Positions 51,461 through 61,694 of a stretch of DNA of 64,000 bases are shown one piece after another; the first letter of the stretch is position 1, and each line of letters opens with the position of its first letter. The notes under the pieces are model-generated. The model was not told the DNA's origin. It worked only from the letters and a program-made list of their open reading frames with translations, and searched no databases. Source of the DNA: Lepidostoma basale (lineage: Eukaryota > Arthropoda > Insecta > Trichoptera > Lepidostomatidae); NCBI GenBank assembly GCA_022606425.2, contig JAHDVF020000729.1, positions 186,001 to 250,000 on the forward strand. The letters are read 5' to 3'. The position numbers and the translations under genes were made by a program.

Positions 51461-52500
51461 AAATAAAGGTTTAAGGCATCTATTGAGAACAGGTAAAATA
51501 ATATATTGTATATAGTATAATACCAAAGGGAAACAGAGTGAATGGAGCTTTAATAATAGTTATTGGAAACAAGAATTTATCAATGAAAGCGAAAACAGCC
51601 GTTCACAATGGAGTTCTGGTCCCATCACTAATGTATGGAAGCGAAGCATGGAACTGGCAGAAGAAGGATGAGAGCAGAATAAATGCGGTAGAGATGAGGT
51701 CCCTAAGACGTATATGTGAAACTAACTAACTAACTAACCATCACGCCATTTCCCCGGAGGGGTAGGCAGAGAGAATGGATCGCCACACTGGCCTGTCCTG
51801 GCATACCTCTCGAGATTCCTCTACATTCATACATCGTACCATACACACACGTCGATTATTCCGACTTCGAATGTGGCCGCCTTTTAGTAATTGATTAATT
51901 TGGTCATGCCATGTTTTCCTCGGTCGTCCTCGGCTTCTTTTCCCACTCGCGCTGCTTGTGTATAACATTTTAACCATTCTACTCTCATCCATTCGTTCCA
52001 TATGTCTAAACCATCTCAGGGATCCTTTTTTAATTTTATTCACGATGCAGTCATCTGCCTTACATTTCTTTCTTATTTCATCGTTCGGTATTCTATCATA
52101 CAACGTTTTCCCACACATTATTCTTATATATTCGACGTATATGTGGTAGAACAATATACGACAGAATCTCAAATGCTGATATAAGAATGGAATGTAGAGC
52201 GGAAGAAGGTATTATGAACAAAATTATGAAAGGATCGCTGCGTTGGTTCGGACATATGGAGCGCATGGATGGAGAAAGAATGGTTAAGAAAGTATACGTT
52301 AATGGTGTAAATGGGGTACGGAGTCGAGACAGACCGAGGTAAACATGGTATGACCAAACAAATTTTAATGTTTGGTCATGTTAGAAGTCAGAAGAATCGA
52401 ATCGTTGTATGAATGTGGAGGAATCTAGAGAGGTGTGTCAGGAGTAGTGTGGTGGTCCATTCTCTCTGCCTACCCCTGCGCGGAAACGGCGTGATGGTTT
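51460..52500 (+). mobile_element. Older LINE family E copy split by a younger one
   Basis: The plus-strand ISNADI-type copy runs from 51535 (NGALIIVIGNKNLSMKAKTA, LMYGSEAWNWQKKDESRINA) to 51718, and resumes at 52135 (ISNADIRMECRAEEGIMNKI, SLRWFGHMERMDGERMVKKV) to the end CTACCCCTGCGCGGAAACGG at about 52490. A LINE F scrap (AATAATATATTGTATATAGT) lies at 51460-51533. Confidence 0.85.
51719..52134 (-). mobile_element. Younger LINE family E copy, 11-bp target duplication
   Basis: The minus strand encodes IMCGKTLYDRIPNDEIRKKC, SLRWFRHMERMDESRMVKML and WRSILSAYPSGEMA in one 143-codon frame, with an AACTAACTAACTAACC tail at 51719. ACGTATATGTG flanks it at 51708-51718 and 52135-52145. It is a classic 5'-truncated insertion. 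Confidence 0.92.
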
Positions 52501-52509
52501 GTTTGTTTG

Positions 52510-52790
52510 TTTAGTATAATACCAGGAACGCATGAGAGATGGTTCGACATTAGGAAGACAGGATACTCTCCAGAATTAAGAGTATTTGTCTTCTGAACGT
52601 ACTTTCACTCATATGAAAGACGCCGATCTGCGAAGAGCGGCAATGTTAGAAGTAAGAACATTTGACAAGCGTGCATGTCAGGATGTGTGAATGTAGAAGA
52701 CGCACGAGAGTTGTCAGGATAGAACAGTGTGGCGGTCCAACCTCTCTGCCTACCCCTTCGGCGAAACGACGTGATGGTTAGTTAGTTATA
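52510..52790. repeat. LINE F scrap followed by LINE E 3' end
   Basis: 52510-52635 matches the F 3' region (GATGGTTCGACATTAGGAAG, GTACTTTCACTCATATGAAA). 52640-52790 is plus-strand E (GAACATTTGACAAGCGTGCA to GGTTAGTTAG). Confidence 0.7.
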
Positions 52791-52799
52791 TTAAATGTC

Positions 52800-53340
52800 A
52801 CATAAATCGACGTGTTTTCAGGTCACGCTGTATGAGTGTATAAGATTTTAAAGAAGAATATTTTGATATAAAAGCGTAGTCCATTAATTTTGTAAATAGG
52901 AATATATTTGATATCAAATAGAAGAGTTTTAAAAGAAAACCGGATGCATTCGAAACAAAATATTTATAATAAACAAACTGCACTGGATGTCACAAGAATC
53001 GACGTGCATTCATGTCACGATATATGATTGTGCATGTCAGGATAAAGAATTGTAGCTAATTAATTAACTTTAAGAATAGTTTTAAAAGAAAAACGGGCGC
53101 ATTCTAAACAAAAGACAATCGGAAACAAAATATTTAGAATAAACAAACTGCACTGGATGTCACAACAATCGAAGTGCGTTAACGTCACGCTGTATGAGTG
53201 TAAAGGATCTACGAGAACATGTCAGGATAGAGAAGTGTATTAGATATATAAATTCACTTTAAGATAAGTTTTAAAAGAAATTCGGGCACATTTGAAACAG
53301 AAGACAATCGAAAACAAAATAATTACGATAATCAAACTGC
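52800..53340 (+). repeat. Degenerate tandem repeat derived from LINE E 3' coding DNA
   Basis: AAACAAACTGCACTGGATGT CACAA(G/C)AATCGA recurs at about 52972 and 53142, with variants near 52800 and 53330. Each unit includes GTGCATTCATGTCACGATAT and CATGTCAGGATA, which are recognisable in family E's C-terminal coding region, plus TTTTAAAAGAAA. Period about 170-185 bp. Confidence 0.6.
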
Positions 53341-53780
53341 ACTTAGAACTGTCACGGATCAAAATCGAACGCGAACTGATTCATTTGAAATTTTCACTTT
53401 GTTCCATGTTTTCGAAATAAAGATGATTGATTGTAAACAAAAGAAACGCGCACTCGACGTTCTAAAACGATTTCAAACTCGTTCGCGTCAACCCCGCCAG
53501 GCGGTCGCTAGACTACTGTTGCTAATTTCATGCCGTTCGAATTGCTTATTGCTTGAATATAGCAAGGACGTATTTGTCAACAAAGATAACAGTTTTGTAA
53601 ACAACAAATGAATACACAAAAAGGTACGAATTTAAAATCTTACCCATTAAATACAATTAGTTTTATTAGTCACCTTTTGACGCGGTGGTTACAAGTGATT
53701 TATTTCATAATAGATTCCAAATATTCTTAAACATTTTTAAAATTTTATTTAAATAGTAAGAATTTTTCGAGAAATAAGAA
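53341..53780 (+). other. Unassigned DNA with a short ORF
   Basis: 53399-53611 is open for 70 codons (ALDVLKRFQTRSRQPRQAVA, RLLLLISCRSNCLLLEYSKD) but it has no recognisable family, no splice sites and no second copy. I treat it as unproven. Confidence 0.3.
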
Positions 53781-53783
53781 TGT

Positions 53784-54495
53784 ATGACGATTTGTGATAT
53801 AAGTGCGATGGGCGAAACATTGGAGCAAGTTACCGAATTTACGTATCTGGGAAGCATGTTTACTAGAGACGGGAAAATGGAGAAAGACATCGAAAGAAGG
53901 GTTGGTGCTGGGAATAAAATAAATGGCGCACTCAAAGTCATTACTGCAAATAGAAATATATCCACAGAAGCAAAGATGGCAGTGCACAATGGAGTTCTAG
54001 TGCCAAACCTCGTGTATGGAAGTGAAGCTTGGAGCTGGCAAAAGAAGGATGAAAACAGGATAAACGCCGTAGAAATGAGATCACTAGGAAGAATGTGCGG
54101 GAAAACGTTGTACGATAGAATACCGAACGATGAAATAAGAGAGAAATGTAAGGCAGATGACTGCATCGTGGATAAAATTAAAAAAATGATCCCTGAGATG
54201 GTTTGGACAAATGGAACGAATGGATGAGAGAAGAATGGTTAAAAAGTTGTACACAAGCAGCGTGAGTGGAAAAAGAAGCCGAGGACGACCGAGGAAAATA
54301 TGGCATGACCAAATTAATCAATTACTAAAAAGCGGCCACATACGAAGTCGGAATAATCGACGTGCGTGCATGGTACGATGTATGAATGTAGAGGAAGCTC
54401 GAGAGGTATGCCAGGACAGAGTATTGTGGCGATTCATCCTCTCTGCCGACCACTCCGGGGAAATGGCGTGATGGTTAGTTAGTTAGTTAATATTT
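53784..54495 (+). mobile_element. LINE family E, long 3' copy (IPNDE subfamily)
   Basis: Two frames encode MTICDISAMGETLEQVTEFT, YLGSMFTRDGKMEKDIERRV, WQKKDENRINAVEMRSLGRM, RIPNDEIREKCKADDCIVDK and, after a one-base shift near 54185, MERMDERRMVKKLYTSSVSG to ILSADHSGEMA. Tail GTTAGTTAGTTAG. It is one of the longest E copies; the RT YADD part is missing. Confidence 0.88.
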
Positions 54496-54734
54496 GAAGA
54501 TTATTTTTTATAGAATCACGTATACCACCCCTGATCTGTATGTATATACAGTAGCGAGCACTGAAATCTTTTCACCTATTAAAAAGGGCTCGTGCAGGTA
54601 TAAATTAGTTCTAAGAACTAATTACCCCCACCCTTATCTTTTAACTACCTGTATAGGGTCTTACTTAAATAATGAGGCCAGTTTTATTATGACTTTCAAC
54701 GTGCAGACATCAAGTATTAATATTTTTGTGAATT

Positions 54735-56321
54735 ATGGCAAAATTTAAGCAATTAAGTGTTTTACATAAAAATACAAATTTAACTTTGGCGACGCAAAAA
54801 GTGAGTTCCAGAGCTATAGCAGTTCAGATTGGATGCAGTCAAACTGCAGTGTTAGATAGCATAAAAAAATTTAAAGGTTCTGCATGTCTAGAGCGAAAAA
54901 AAGGTACTGGGCATAAAAAAAAGACTACACATGCTGAGGATCGAGTGCTGAAACGAATCTGTTTGCAGGATCGATTCAAAAGTGCCGTGGATGTAAGGAC
55001 AGAGATCATAAAGGCTGGTGGTTCTGAAGTGGGTGTCCACACCGTACGCCGAAGGCTCCGGGAGAGCGCCTTTTTTGCCAGGATGCCTGCAAAAAAGCCA
55101 CTACTGACTAAAAAATACGCATTGCCCGTTTAGAATGGGCTAAAAAATATAAAACTTGGATTGAAATCGATTGGTGACGAGTTATTTTTTCCGATGAGAG
55201 TAAATTTAATTTATTTGATTCGGATGGAATTCGAATACTCCTCATCAAGACCTATGTATGGAGTGTCTTGATGTACGGCTGCGAGACATGGTGCCTATCC
55301 GAAAGGGATAAGCGGAGACTAGAGGCTTTTGAGATGTGGTCCTATAGAAGACTCTTTGGAATTTCCTGGAGAGACCACATCACGAATGAGGAAGTTCTTC
55401 AGGGAATCGAAGGAGGAAGGCACCTGCTCAGGACCTTGTCCGAAAGGCGTGCAAGATGATCGGCCATGTAATACGTCAAGAAGGTCTCTTGCATGCCATA
55501 ATTGAGGGTATGATCGAGGGGACAAACTCTAGGGGACGCCCACGCCGAGAGTACCTGGAGGACCTGTTGGTGGACGTACGCTGCTCATCATATGCAGATT
55601 TCAAAAGAGCCGCACAAGACAGAGAAAAATGGAAGAGAATAATGGAGGAAATTGCTGCAAACCAATCCCAGGATTGAAACCAGAGAGAGAGAGAGGAATT
55701 CGGTACGTGAGACGGAGATCTGGAGAACGTTTAAGCGTAAGACCGTAAGACCAACAGTGAAGCATCCTGCCGGACAAATGGTCTGGGGATGCCTTTCCTT
55801 TTATGGAGTGGGGCAATTAGCATTCATAAAAGGAACTGTTAATGCAGAAGTTTACAAAAAAAATGGAAGAGTGTTTATTCACGTCAATTGAAATGCACTG
55901 TTCCAATATTTCGGAGTGCATTTTCCAAGATGACTCTGCACCGAGCAAAAACTGTAACTAATATTTTTTCTGACACTCTGATTTGTAATGTTCAAAAACA
56001 AATATTATAAAAATATAACACTTTTAAAATAATTTTTAGGTCAAAGAATATATGAAAATTCATGGGATTCCGACACTGGATTGGCCCGGAAATAGCCCTG
56101 ACCTAAACCCTATCGAGAACTTGTGGCATAAAATGGCTATTGAAATAAATAAACTGAAGCCTTCGTCACAGGAAAACATTAAAAACATAATTGAAAAAGT
56201 GTGGTTTGAAATTTTTTCCCAAGACTACATACAAAATTTGGTGAAACCCTTGCCAAAACGTATTGAAGCAGTTATTAAAAAAAATGAGGAACAAAAGAGT
56301 ACTGATTTTGTTGGTTTTTGA
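54735..56321 (+). pseudogene. Tc1 transposase, split and frameshifted
   Basis: The N-terminal frame (54735-55131) gives MAKFKQLSVLHKNTNLTLAT, SSRAIAVQIGCSQTAVLDSI and VGVHTVRRRLRESAFFARMP, the paired-like helix-turn-helix pair. Then RVIFSDESKFNLFDSDGI carries the first catalytic Asp region (SDES), the LINE interrupts it, and PTVKHPAGQMVWGCLSFYGV resumes. HVN...EDDSAPS-like sequence near 55930 is degraded. The last frame gives DWPGNSPDLNPIENLWHKMA, the third-residue block of the DD34E class. Several shifts and stops leave no active protein. The DNA acted at is TA, as in all Tc1/mariner elements. Confidence 0.9.
55234..55694 (+). mobile_element. LINE family C nested in Tc1 (8-bp duplication)
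   Basis: GGAATTCG occurs at 55226-55233 and 55695-55702, exactly around the insert. It encodes LMYGCETWCLSERDKRRLEA, FEMWSYRRLFGISWRDHITN, LLRTLSERRAR and, one base shifted, GLLHAIIEGMIEGTNSRGRP and FKRAAQDREKWKRIMEEIAA before stop. The tail is AGAGAGAGAGAG. 5'-truncated like most LINEs here. Confidence 0.93.
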
Positions 56322-56619
56322 TAACTGTTAGTGTTATATACCTATGTAATTTTATTTGAAATAAATATGTGGTTTTTGAAATTATATGAGCATTTTTCAT
56401 TTTTGTGCGAAAAAATCGAAAATCTACAAATTAACTCTAAAATTATGAAAAAAAAATTATTTGATCCCTAAATAGGTATTTTTCTTGTAAATCATCTTTA
56501 AACAGTGTTGCTTAATAATTTAGACTGAAAAGCCATCAAGAAATCACAAAAAAAAATATTATTACAAAAAACTGATATTTTCAGTGTGAAAAGATTTCTG
56601 TTCTCGCTACTGTAAAGGA

Positions 56620-56700
56620 CTCGGTAGTGTCACCAGTCTTTCGATGCCAGCGAGCCTGGCGAAACCGGTCGCTGTCGAAATAAAGACAAAAGTGGAAGTA
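56620..56700 (+). repeat. Hammerhead-like remnant
   Basis: GCCAG/CTGGC forms a hairpin, followed by GAAAC, CGGTC and GCTGTCG, as in 12248-12369. The 5' core is TCGATG instead of CTGATGA, so it is degenerate. Confidence 0.4.
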
Positions 56701-57440
56701 GTAAAAAAACATAGTTTTATTTAATTATCATTATTAAAAATAATATTTTTTTAAAATTGTTTGAGAAACTTTGGAAAAAATTAGTTTAAAATACAACAAT
56801 ATCTAATACGATCTACAAAACGTTTATAAATATCAATCTTGGATGGTAAAATTTTCACACGAATAAAAATGTATTTATCATTTTTAACTCTAGAATAAAC
56901 AATGCCTTGTAATATTTTGTCGCTTTTTACTAATTGTGCGTGGCATTGGTTTAGAATCGGTGACGGGTCAAGAAAAACCACTTCCAGTTTGCAAATAATT
57001 ATAATCTCACAATTGAAGACTTTTGAATAATCTTCTTCTTCTTCTATGCTGTATTTATTCATTTATTTTTCTTTTACACAAATGAGAAATAATTCGAAAA
57101 ATTCGAAATGTACACGATGCGCATGGTGAATGTTTCTGGATTATTTTGAATTTTGTTCTGATTGTTGTTCTATAGCATAAGTGTAGAAAACAAAATGAGA
57201 ACAATTTGGCGTTTTTAATTGTGATTTTTTTAACGTGCGTTTTAAAAAAAAACATTTAAAACAACCAATTCAAATTCAATTCCCACGTTCGAAGTGTTCC
57301 CGTTACCTCTCCGCTCTCATCAATCCTTATTAACCCCCTCCACCTTTATACATAACTCCACCCCTTTTTAATACATAAACGATCACTCACTGTTTTATTT
57401 TATTGTTAAAAATTTGTACATTGAAATATCTTATGTTATA
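56701..57440. other. Unassigned AT-rich DNA with repeat L copy
   Basis: 57085-57235 matches repeat L at 29180-29325 (GTTTCTGGATTATTTTGAAT). The minus-strand ORF 57062-56781 (FLDPSPILNQCHAQLVKSDK) is open for about 90 codons but unrecognised and without splice context. Confidence 0.4.
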
Positions 57441-58485
57441 AATGCAGACGTAGGTACTACAGAGAGCCAGAGCCAATAGAGAGCTGTTGTCGAGTGTGAA
57501 AATTAAAAAGGTCCAATATTTGGGTCATGTGCTAAGGGGAGAAAAATACCACCTCCTTCGATTGATATTAATGGGTAAAGTGAAGGGACGTCGGGGAGTT
57601 GGTAGAAGGCAGCTGTCCTGGCTGCGGAACATGAAAGATTGGACAGGAATTACAAGAGTTCAGAACATGTTCCAAGTGGCGCAGGACAGAGATGCCTTTG
57701 TTGCGGTGATCGCAATCAAATCAAATCAAATCAGTATTAACTCAATAGACATTACAAACAGGAAAATGTTTAAGTCATCTATTAAGTACAGGTAAAATAT
57801 TATAAAAATACAACAAAGTACCAGGAACGCATTAGAGATGGTTCGATATTAGGAAGACAAGATACTTTCTAAAGTCAAGAGTATTTGTCCCCTGAACGTA
57901 CTTTCACTAACATGAAAGACGTCGATCTCCGAGGAGACCGCGTTCAGCAGACTAATTGCTCTTCCCACCGGTGTCACCAGAGGCAGATTGGTTCTGGCGG
58001 CCGGTAGGTAAAACAATCTGTGCTGTCGCTGTCGGAGACATCTATCGGGGACAAAAAGACCAACATCCCCCAGTACGGCCGAGTTCTCGAAGTATCCCCT
58101 AATGAATCTGAAGAAATGGGTTATTAGATGTCCATCTCTTCGAAGCTGTAAAGAATTGGTTCCGAGCATTCCCAGAAGAAATGCCGTGGGATAGAGCCAC
58201 GGATAACTACCATACTCCCTCATGTAGAGATACCTCAGAATTTTTTTCTGAACCCTCTCCAGCATTACGGAATATCTCGCCTCGTGAGGATTCCATATCA
58301 CAGAACCACTTTCGAGCCTGCTCCGAACCAATGCGTTGTTTACGACTCTGAGCACATTGGGATCCCTGAAACTCTTCCGGTCCGGACGATGAACCCCAAC
58401 ATCCTCAGTGCAATGCTACAAATCCTCTACCTTCAATCAACGTGGGGGGGACCTGACCCGGCACCGAAAGAAAAAGAATAAATTA
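57440..58485 (+). mobile_element. LINE family B copy split by LINE F
   Basis: 57440-57712 encodes VLRGEKYHLLRLILMGKVKG, LSWLRNMKDWTGITRVQNMF and AQDRDAFVAVIA; the last part (AACGTGGGGGGGACCTGACC) follows at 58443-58485 after the family F insert. Short A/T tail. Confidence 0.82.
57713..58438 (-). mobile_element. LINE family F, intact C-terminal frame
   Basis: One 168-codon minus-strand frame (58355-57852) encodes VNNALVRSRLESGSVIWNPH, LERVQKKILRYLYMREYGSY, LFVPDRCLRQRQHRLFYLPA, ARTNLPLVTPVGRAISLLNA and FRGQILLTLESILSS. The 3' tail is AATCA repeats at 57713. It is the best-preserved F copy, inserted in LINE B at AATCA, which may be its duplication. Confidence 0.88.
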
Positions 58486-58559
58486 AACATGTATTTGATA
58501 AGTGAAATAAACATGTTGTTATGTTTATTCAATTATGAATCCACAACACAACGTGAAGG

Positions 58560-58690
58560 CGAATATAGAAGATGACTATACAGATTTACCACACATTTGC
58601 CTCGAAAGATCTCATTTCTACTTCATGTATTCTATTTTCACCCTTCTTTGGCCAGTTCCGTTCTTCAATTCCATACATGAGAGTGTATTG
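58560..58690 (-). mobile_element. LINE family E, internal fragment
   Basis: TACAGATTTACCACACATTT, GAAAGATCTCATTTCTACTT and CCATACATGAG are E complements. Only about 130 bp, diverged. Confidence 0.65.
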
Positions 58691-59202
58691 GCGTGGACCT
58701 ACAAAGGCAAGGTAGAGTTCATTCACAAATTGAAGATCTCGTATCGATGTATGAGTGCGGTGATAGTGTTTGCAATTTGATTGGTTGCCGAGTCAAATAA
58801 GCCGCGCGGCGTCAGTACGTTCCGAGACATGGAGGGAACCGCACATATTTGGCATCTCGTATACTCGGTGATTCGAAAAATATTCGTTTTGCAGGAGTAT
58901 TTTTGAAATATTATTTTTATTATTGATTAATCCCATATTGACTGAGTCAGCTCTGTACAGTTTAAATACATAATGCAGAAAGAAATTTTATAATATACTA
59001 GAGATACACCTGCAAGGATCAAATATTGTAATAATAAAAACAAACAAAGGAAAAAAAGTATCATTATTATTATTAGTCTCACCCTTAGTCGCTTTTCCAA
59101 GAAAAAAAAATAATAAGCAAATTATAATTTTAATGAACTTAATTTTGATAATTATTACAATTAAGCCGATAGCATTTTTGTTAATAAAAAAATAAAATAA
59201 AT
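58691..59202. other. No recognisable feature
   Basis: 58760-58870 is less AT-rich (GCCGCGCGGCGTCAGTACGT) and may be single copy. No ORF. Confidence 0.4.
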
Positions 59203-59340
59203 CGATGAGGTTCGCAACCCATCACACCGCGTCTCGCGCGATGGCGAAAAGAGAAGGATGGAGTGCCGCATCGATTAAAGTGTGGCGTTCCATTCTTTCT
59301 GCTTACCTTTTCGGGGAGACGGCGTGATGGTTAGTTAGTT
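59203..59340 (+). mobile_element. SINE2 copy
   Basis: CGATGAGGTTCGCAACCCAT to GGCGTGATGGTTAGTTAGTT, same junction with the E 3' end as the other two copies. Confidence 0.75.
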
Positions 59341-59359
59341 AAATAAAAAACATGTTTAT

Positions 59360-59850
59360 TTATATTTCATTCGACACTCTATCATACACAGAGTATTCAC
59401 ACATTCGTCCAAGAGATCTCATTTCTACTGCATTTATTCTACTTTCATCCTTCTTTGCCAGTTCCATGCTTCGCTTCCATACATAAGGGTCGGTAGAAGA
59501 ACACCAGGTAGGTGCGAATGATGGTGTTATGAACAAAATAATGAAAGGATCATTAAGATGGTTTGGACATATGGAAAAAATGACTAAAGAAAGAATGGTA
59601 ATTTTTTTTATATGTTAACGATGTAAATGGAACCAGAAATAGAGGAAGACCGAGGAAAACGTGACACGATCAAATAAATCCAATATTGAATGTCGGCCAT
59701 GTGAGAAGTCAGAGAAATCGACGCGCGTGCATGACACGATGTATGAATGTTGAGGAAGCCAGAGAAATATGTCAGGAAAGAAAAGTGTGGCATTCCATTA
59801 TTCCTGCCTACCCCTTCGGGGAGACGGCGTGATGGTTAGTTAGCTAGTTT
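59360..59850 (+). mobile_element. LINE family E with twin-priming inversion
   Basis: 59360-59508 is inverted E (from VSNE back to VLLPTLMYGSEAW on the minus strand). 59510-59850 is plus-strand E beginning GANDGVMNKIMKGSLRWFGH and ending CTACCCCTTCGGGGAGACGG...GTTAGTTAG. The inverted segment is the stretch that should directly precede the 3' segment. Confidence 0.85.
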
Positions 59851-61004
59851 TGTTTATTTATTTCAATGTTTGAATATACGTATGATATTTTTTTGTTTTC
59901 CAATCATAAAAAAATAAAATAAAAATAGCGTCTAGATTTTTTGTAAACGCACTGTCATTCATACTATTGCAAACGATCTCCCTGTCGTGAACGGACTTTT
60001 TTCCTAGCACTCGTTACTTCTGCCATTCCTTGACAATAATGTAAGACTTTATCATAAACCCTAAATCCCCCCATGCACTCTATCGGAGGGATACTCCGGG
60101 CCATACATTTAGCCCCATTATAAAAGAACTACCAAATCGCATTCCAACAATGTTTCCTACAGACGTAAGAGGAATAGCCATTAGAGCTGAACCTCTGTAA
60201 GCCAGAAGATCCAAGTCCCAAGCTATTGTATATGGCTAATCAGGCACTGCGCATAATCCCAATGTAAACAGTCTTATCGACAATATTATCGAGTTATATT
60301 ATGTCGTTTATCTGTTCAAAATGACTCAGAAACTATTCCGCGAAGAATAATTATCTCCCGCCTTAACATTCAGGCACAAAGATAATTCTTTTATAATGCA
60401 CGAATTTACAATATACCCCGGAAAAATATTGTGATAACAACTTTATCACTATAACCCCAATACCACTGGAGCATTATATTTGTCCGAAACTGGAAATTGA
60501 AAGCGTTGTTTGGTTAACACGAACATTTACAATCGACGGTCAAAAGTCATTTGCGTATTGCAAATACCGCGCATTTTAAAAAGCGAAAAGCTATCTCTGG
60601 TGTTGCCAGCACGCAAAAATAAATGGAATAAAGCTGCGTTCACACGGTCCGTTTTTTTATTTCGCAAATACGTAAATTAAAAAAAAAACATTTAAAAGAA
60701 TACAGAACCAAGAAAAAAAATTATCATTTATAAATTGTGAAATTATTTAGATAAGCGAGTTGATTGAAAGATTTTAATCGAATATTTAATACTTTTTTTC
60801 AAATGCTTCGGTTTATATTGTTAAGTAATAAAAGTTAAAGAAAAGCAAAATTAGTGAAGATCAATAATTTGAAGACTTAACCATGCACCAGAAAATCTAA
60901 ATTTTTGATGATTTTTACACAGACCCCAGTTAGTGAGGAGAGAAAGAGAGAGATATAATGATTTATTCTTCAAATAAAAAACAATTTACAAAAAACATTA
61001 TGGA
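59851..61004. other. Largely single-copy-looking DNA
   Basis: 60120-60200 (CCAACAATGTTTCC, AGAGCTGAACCTCTGTAAG) matches the centre of the hAT MITE. The rest has no ORF, repeat or splice pattern that I can recognise; it may contain ATP13A upstream regulatory DNA. Confidence 0.4.
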
Positions 61005-61240
61005 CTACTTGTAATTTTGCATAGTATGGTACTTTTTAAAACAGTCTCCAGTATGGAGACCAGGTTTTCTGGAACAAGTCTCACAAAATCACACTGTTTC
61101 CCGTCTTCCCCTTGGAATCTTTCTGTTACTGCACACAGTACAGTCTTCAGAACCTTTGTCCAGTTTCGCAATGAAGTGGTGCTTGTATTCTAATCGCTCC
61201 TCTGCATGACGTATCACGCAAAAGTTTCCGCCATTTTAGG
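61005..61240 (-). pseudogene. piggyBac transposase C-terminal Cys-rich fragment
   Basis: Minus-strand reading gives CVIRHAEERLEYKHHFIAKL, EDCTVCSNRKIPRGRRETV, an in-frame TGA, then FCETCSRKPGLHTGDCFKKY HTMQNYK and stop at 61005. CxxC...CxxC...H...C...YH is the RING-like zinc-binding domain at the C-terminus of piggyBac-family transposases, which binds terminal DNA. The catalytic domain is missing and the stop lies between the Cys pairs, so it is a dead fragment. It lies in the region 5' of, or inside the first intron of, ATP13A. Confidence 0.8.
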
Positions 61241-61557
61241 TTATGTGAATTTGCCAGGATTATTTTATAGTAAAATAAAAACGGAAAACAGTCAAAATCT
61301 TATTAAAACGTGAAATTAAATGTTTTTTTTTAACGAATAATCACAAGAAACAACGACACATGTCAAGTTTTGCGCGCGAAAATACACCGCGCGCAAGTCT
61401 TATCTTGTCGGCCGCCAGCCGACAATTGAGTTGTAGCGTACATATAGCGATGTCGGCTAGTATTCGACAAATGAGTGATAAGAGTTAAGAAACAGACCAC
61501 AAGGCCTACACTAAGAAGAAGATGCATACTAATTGTTAATGTTCAAGGTATACCTAC

Positions 61558-61694
61558 CAAGGTGCCATGTTCTGTCTCCATGAATTGCGCCTGGTCCGTG
61601 TTGTTGTTGAGACCTCCCTTCCACCAGGGCGCACGCGCGTCCTTCTTGGCGGCCGTGTCCGCCGCCGCCATTTTGTGCCCGCTCGCTGTTAGCG
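61558..61694 (-). CDS. Probable alternative first coding exon of ATP13A
   Basis: The exon has an acceptor (tggtgtttcag/CGC, 61694) and donor (TTG/gtaggt, 61558). ATG at 61671 opens 38 codons: MAAADTAAKKDARAPWWKGG, LNNNTDQAQFMETEHGTL, ending in phase 0. The 23 bases before ATG are GC-rich and in-frame stop-containing (TAACAG), so this is a start. The next exon on this strand that accepts phase 0 and is not a start is the membrane-hairpin exon at 45306; joining gives an alternative P5B N-terminus replacing MEDDE...GEK. Splicing to the 48199 exon at the AAG/CTG site would hit a stop. It may instead belong to an unknown gene; the peptide itself is not recognised. An untranslated exon must lie to the right. 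Confidence 0.6.

Larger units (their letters stand above)
54549..56612 (+). mobile_element. Tc1-like element with nested LINE
   Basis: The terminal repeats CAGTAGCGAGCACTGAAATC and (right, inverse) CAGTAGCGAGAACAGAAATC both continue with TTTTCAC and are flanked by TA at 54547-54548 and 56613-56614. Without the 461-bp nested LINE and its duplicated 8 bp the element would be about 1.6 kb, the normal Tc1 size. Confidence 0.92.
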
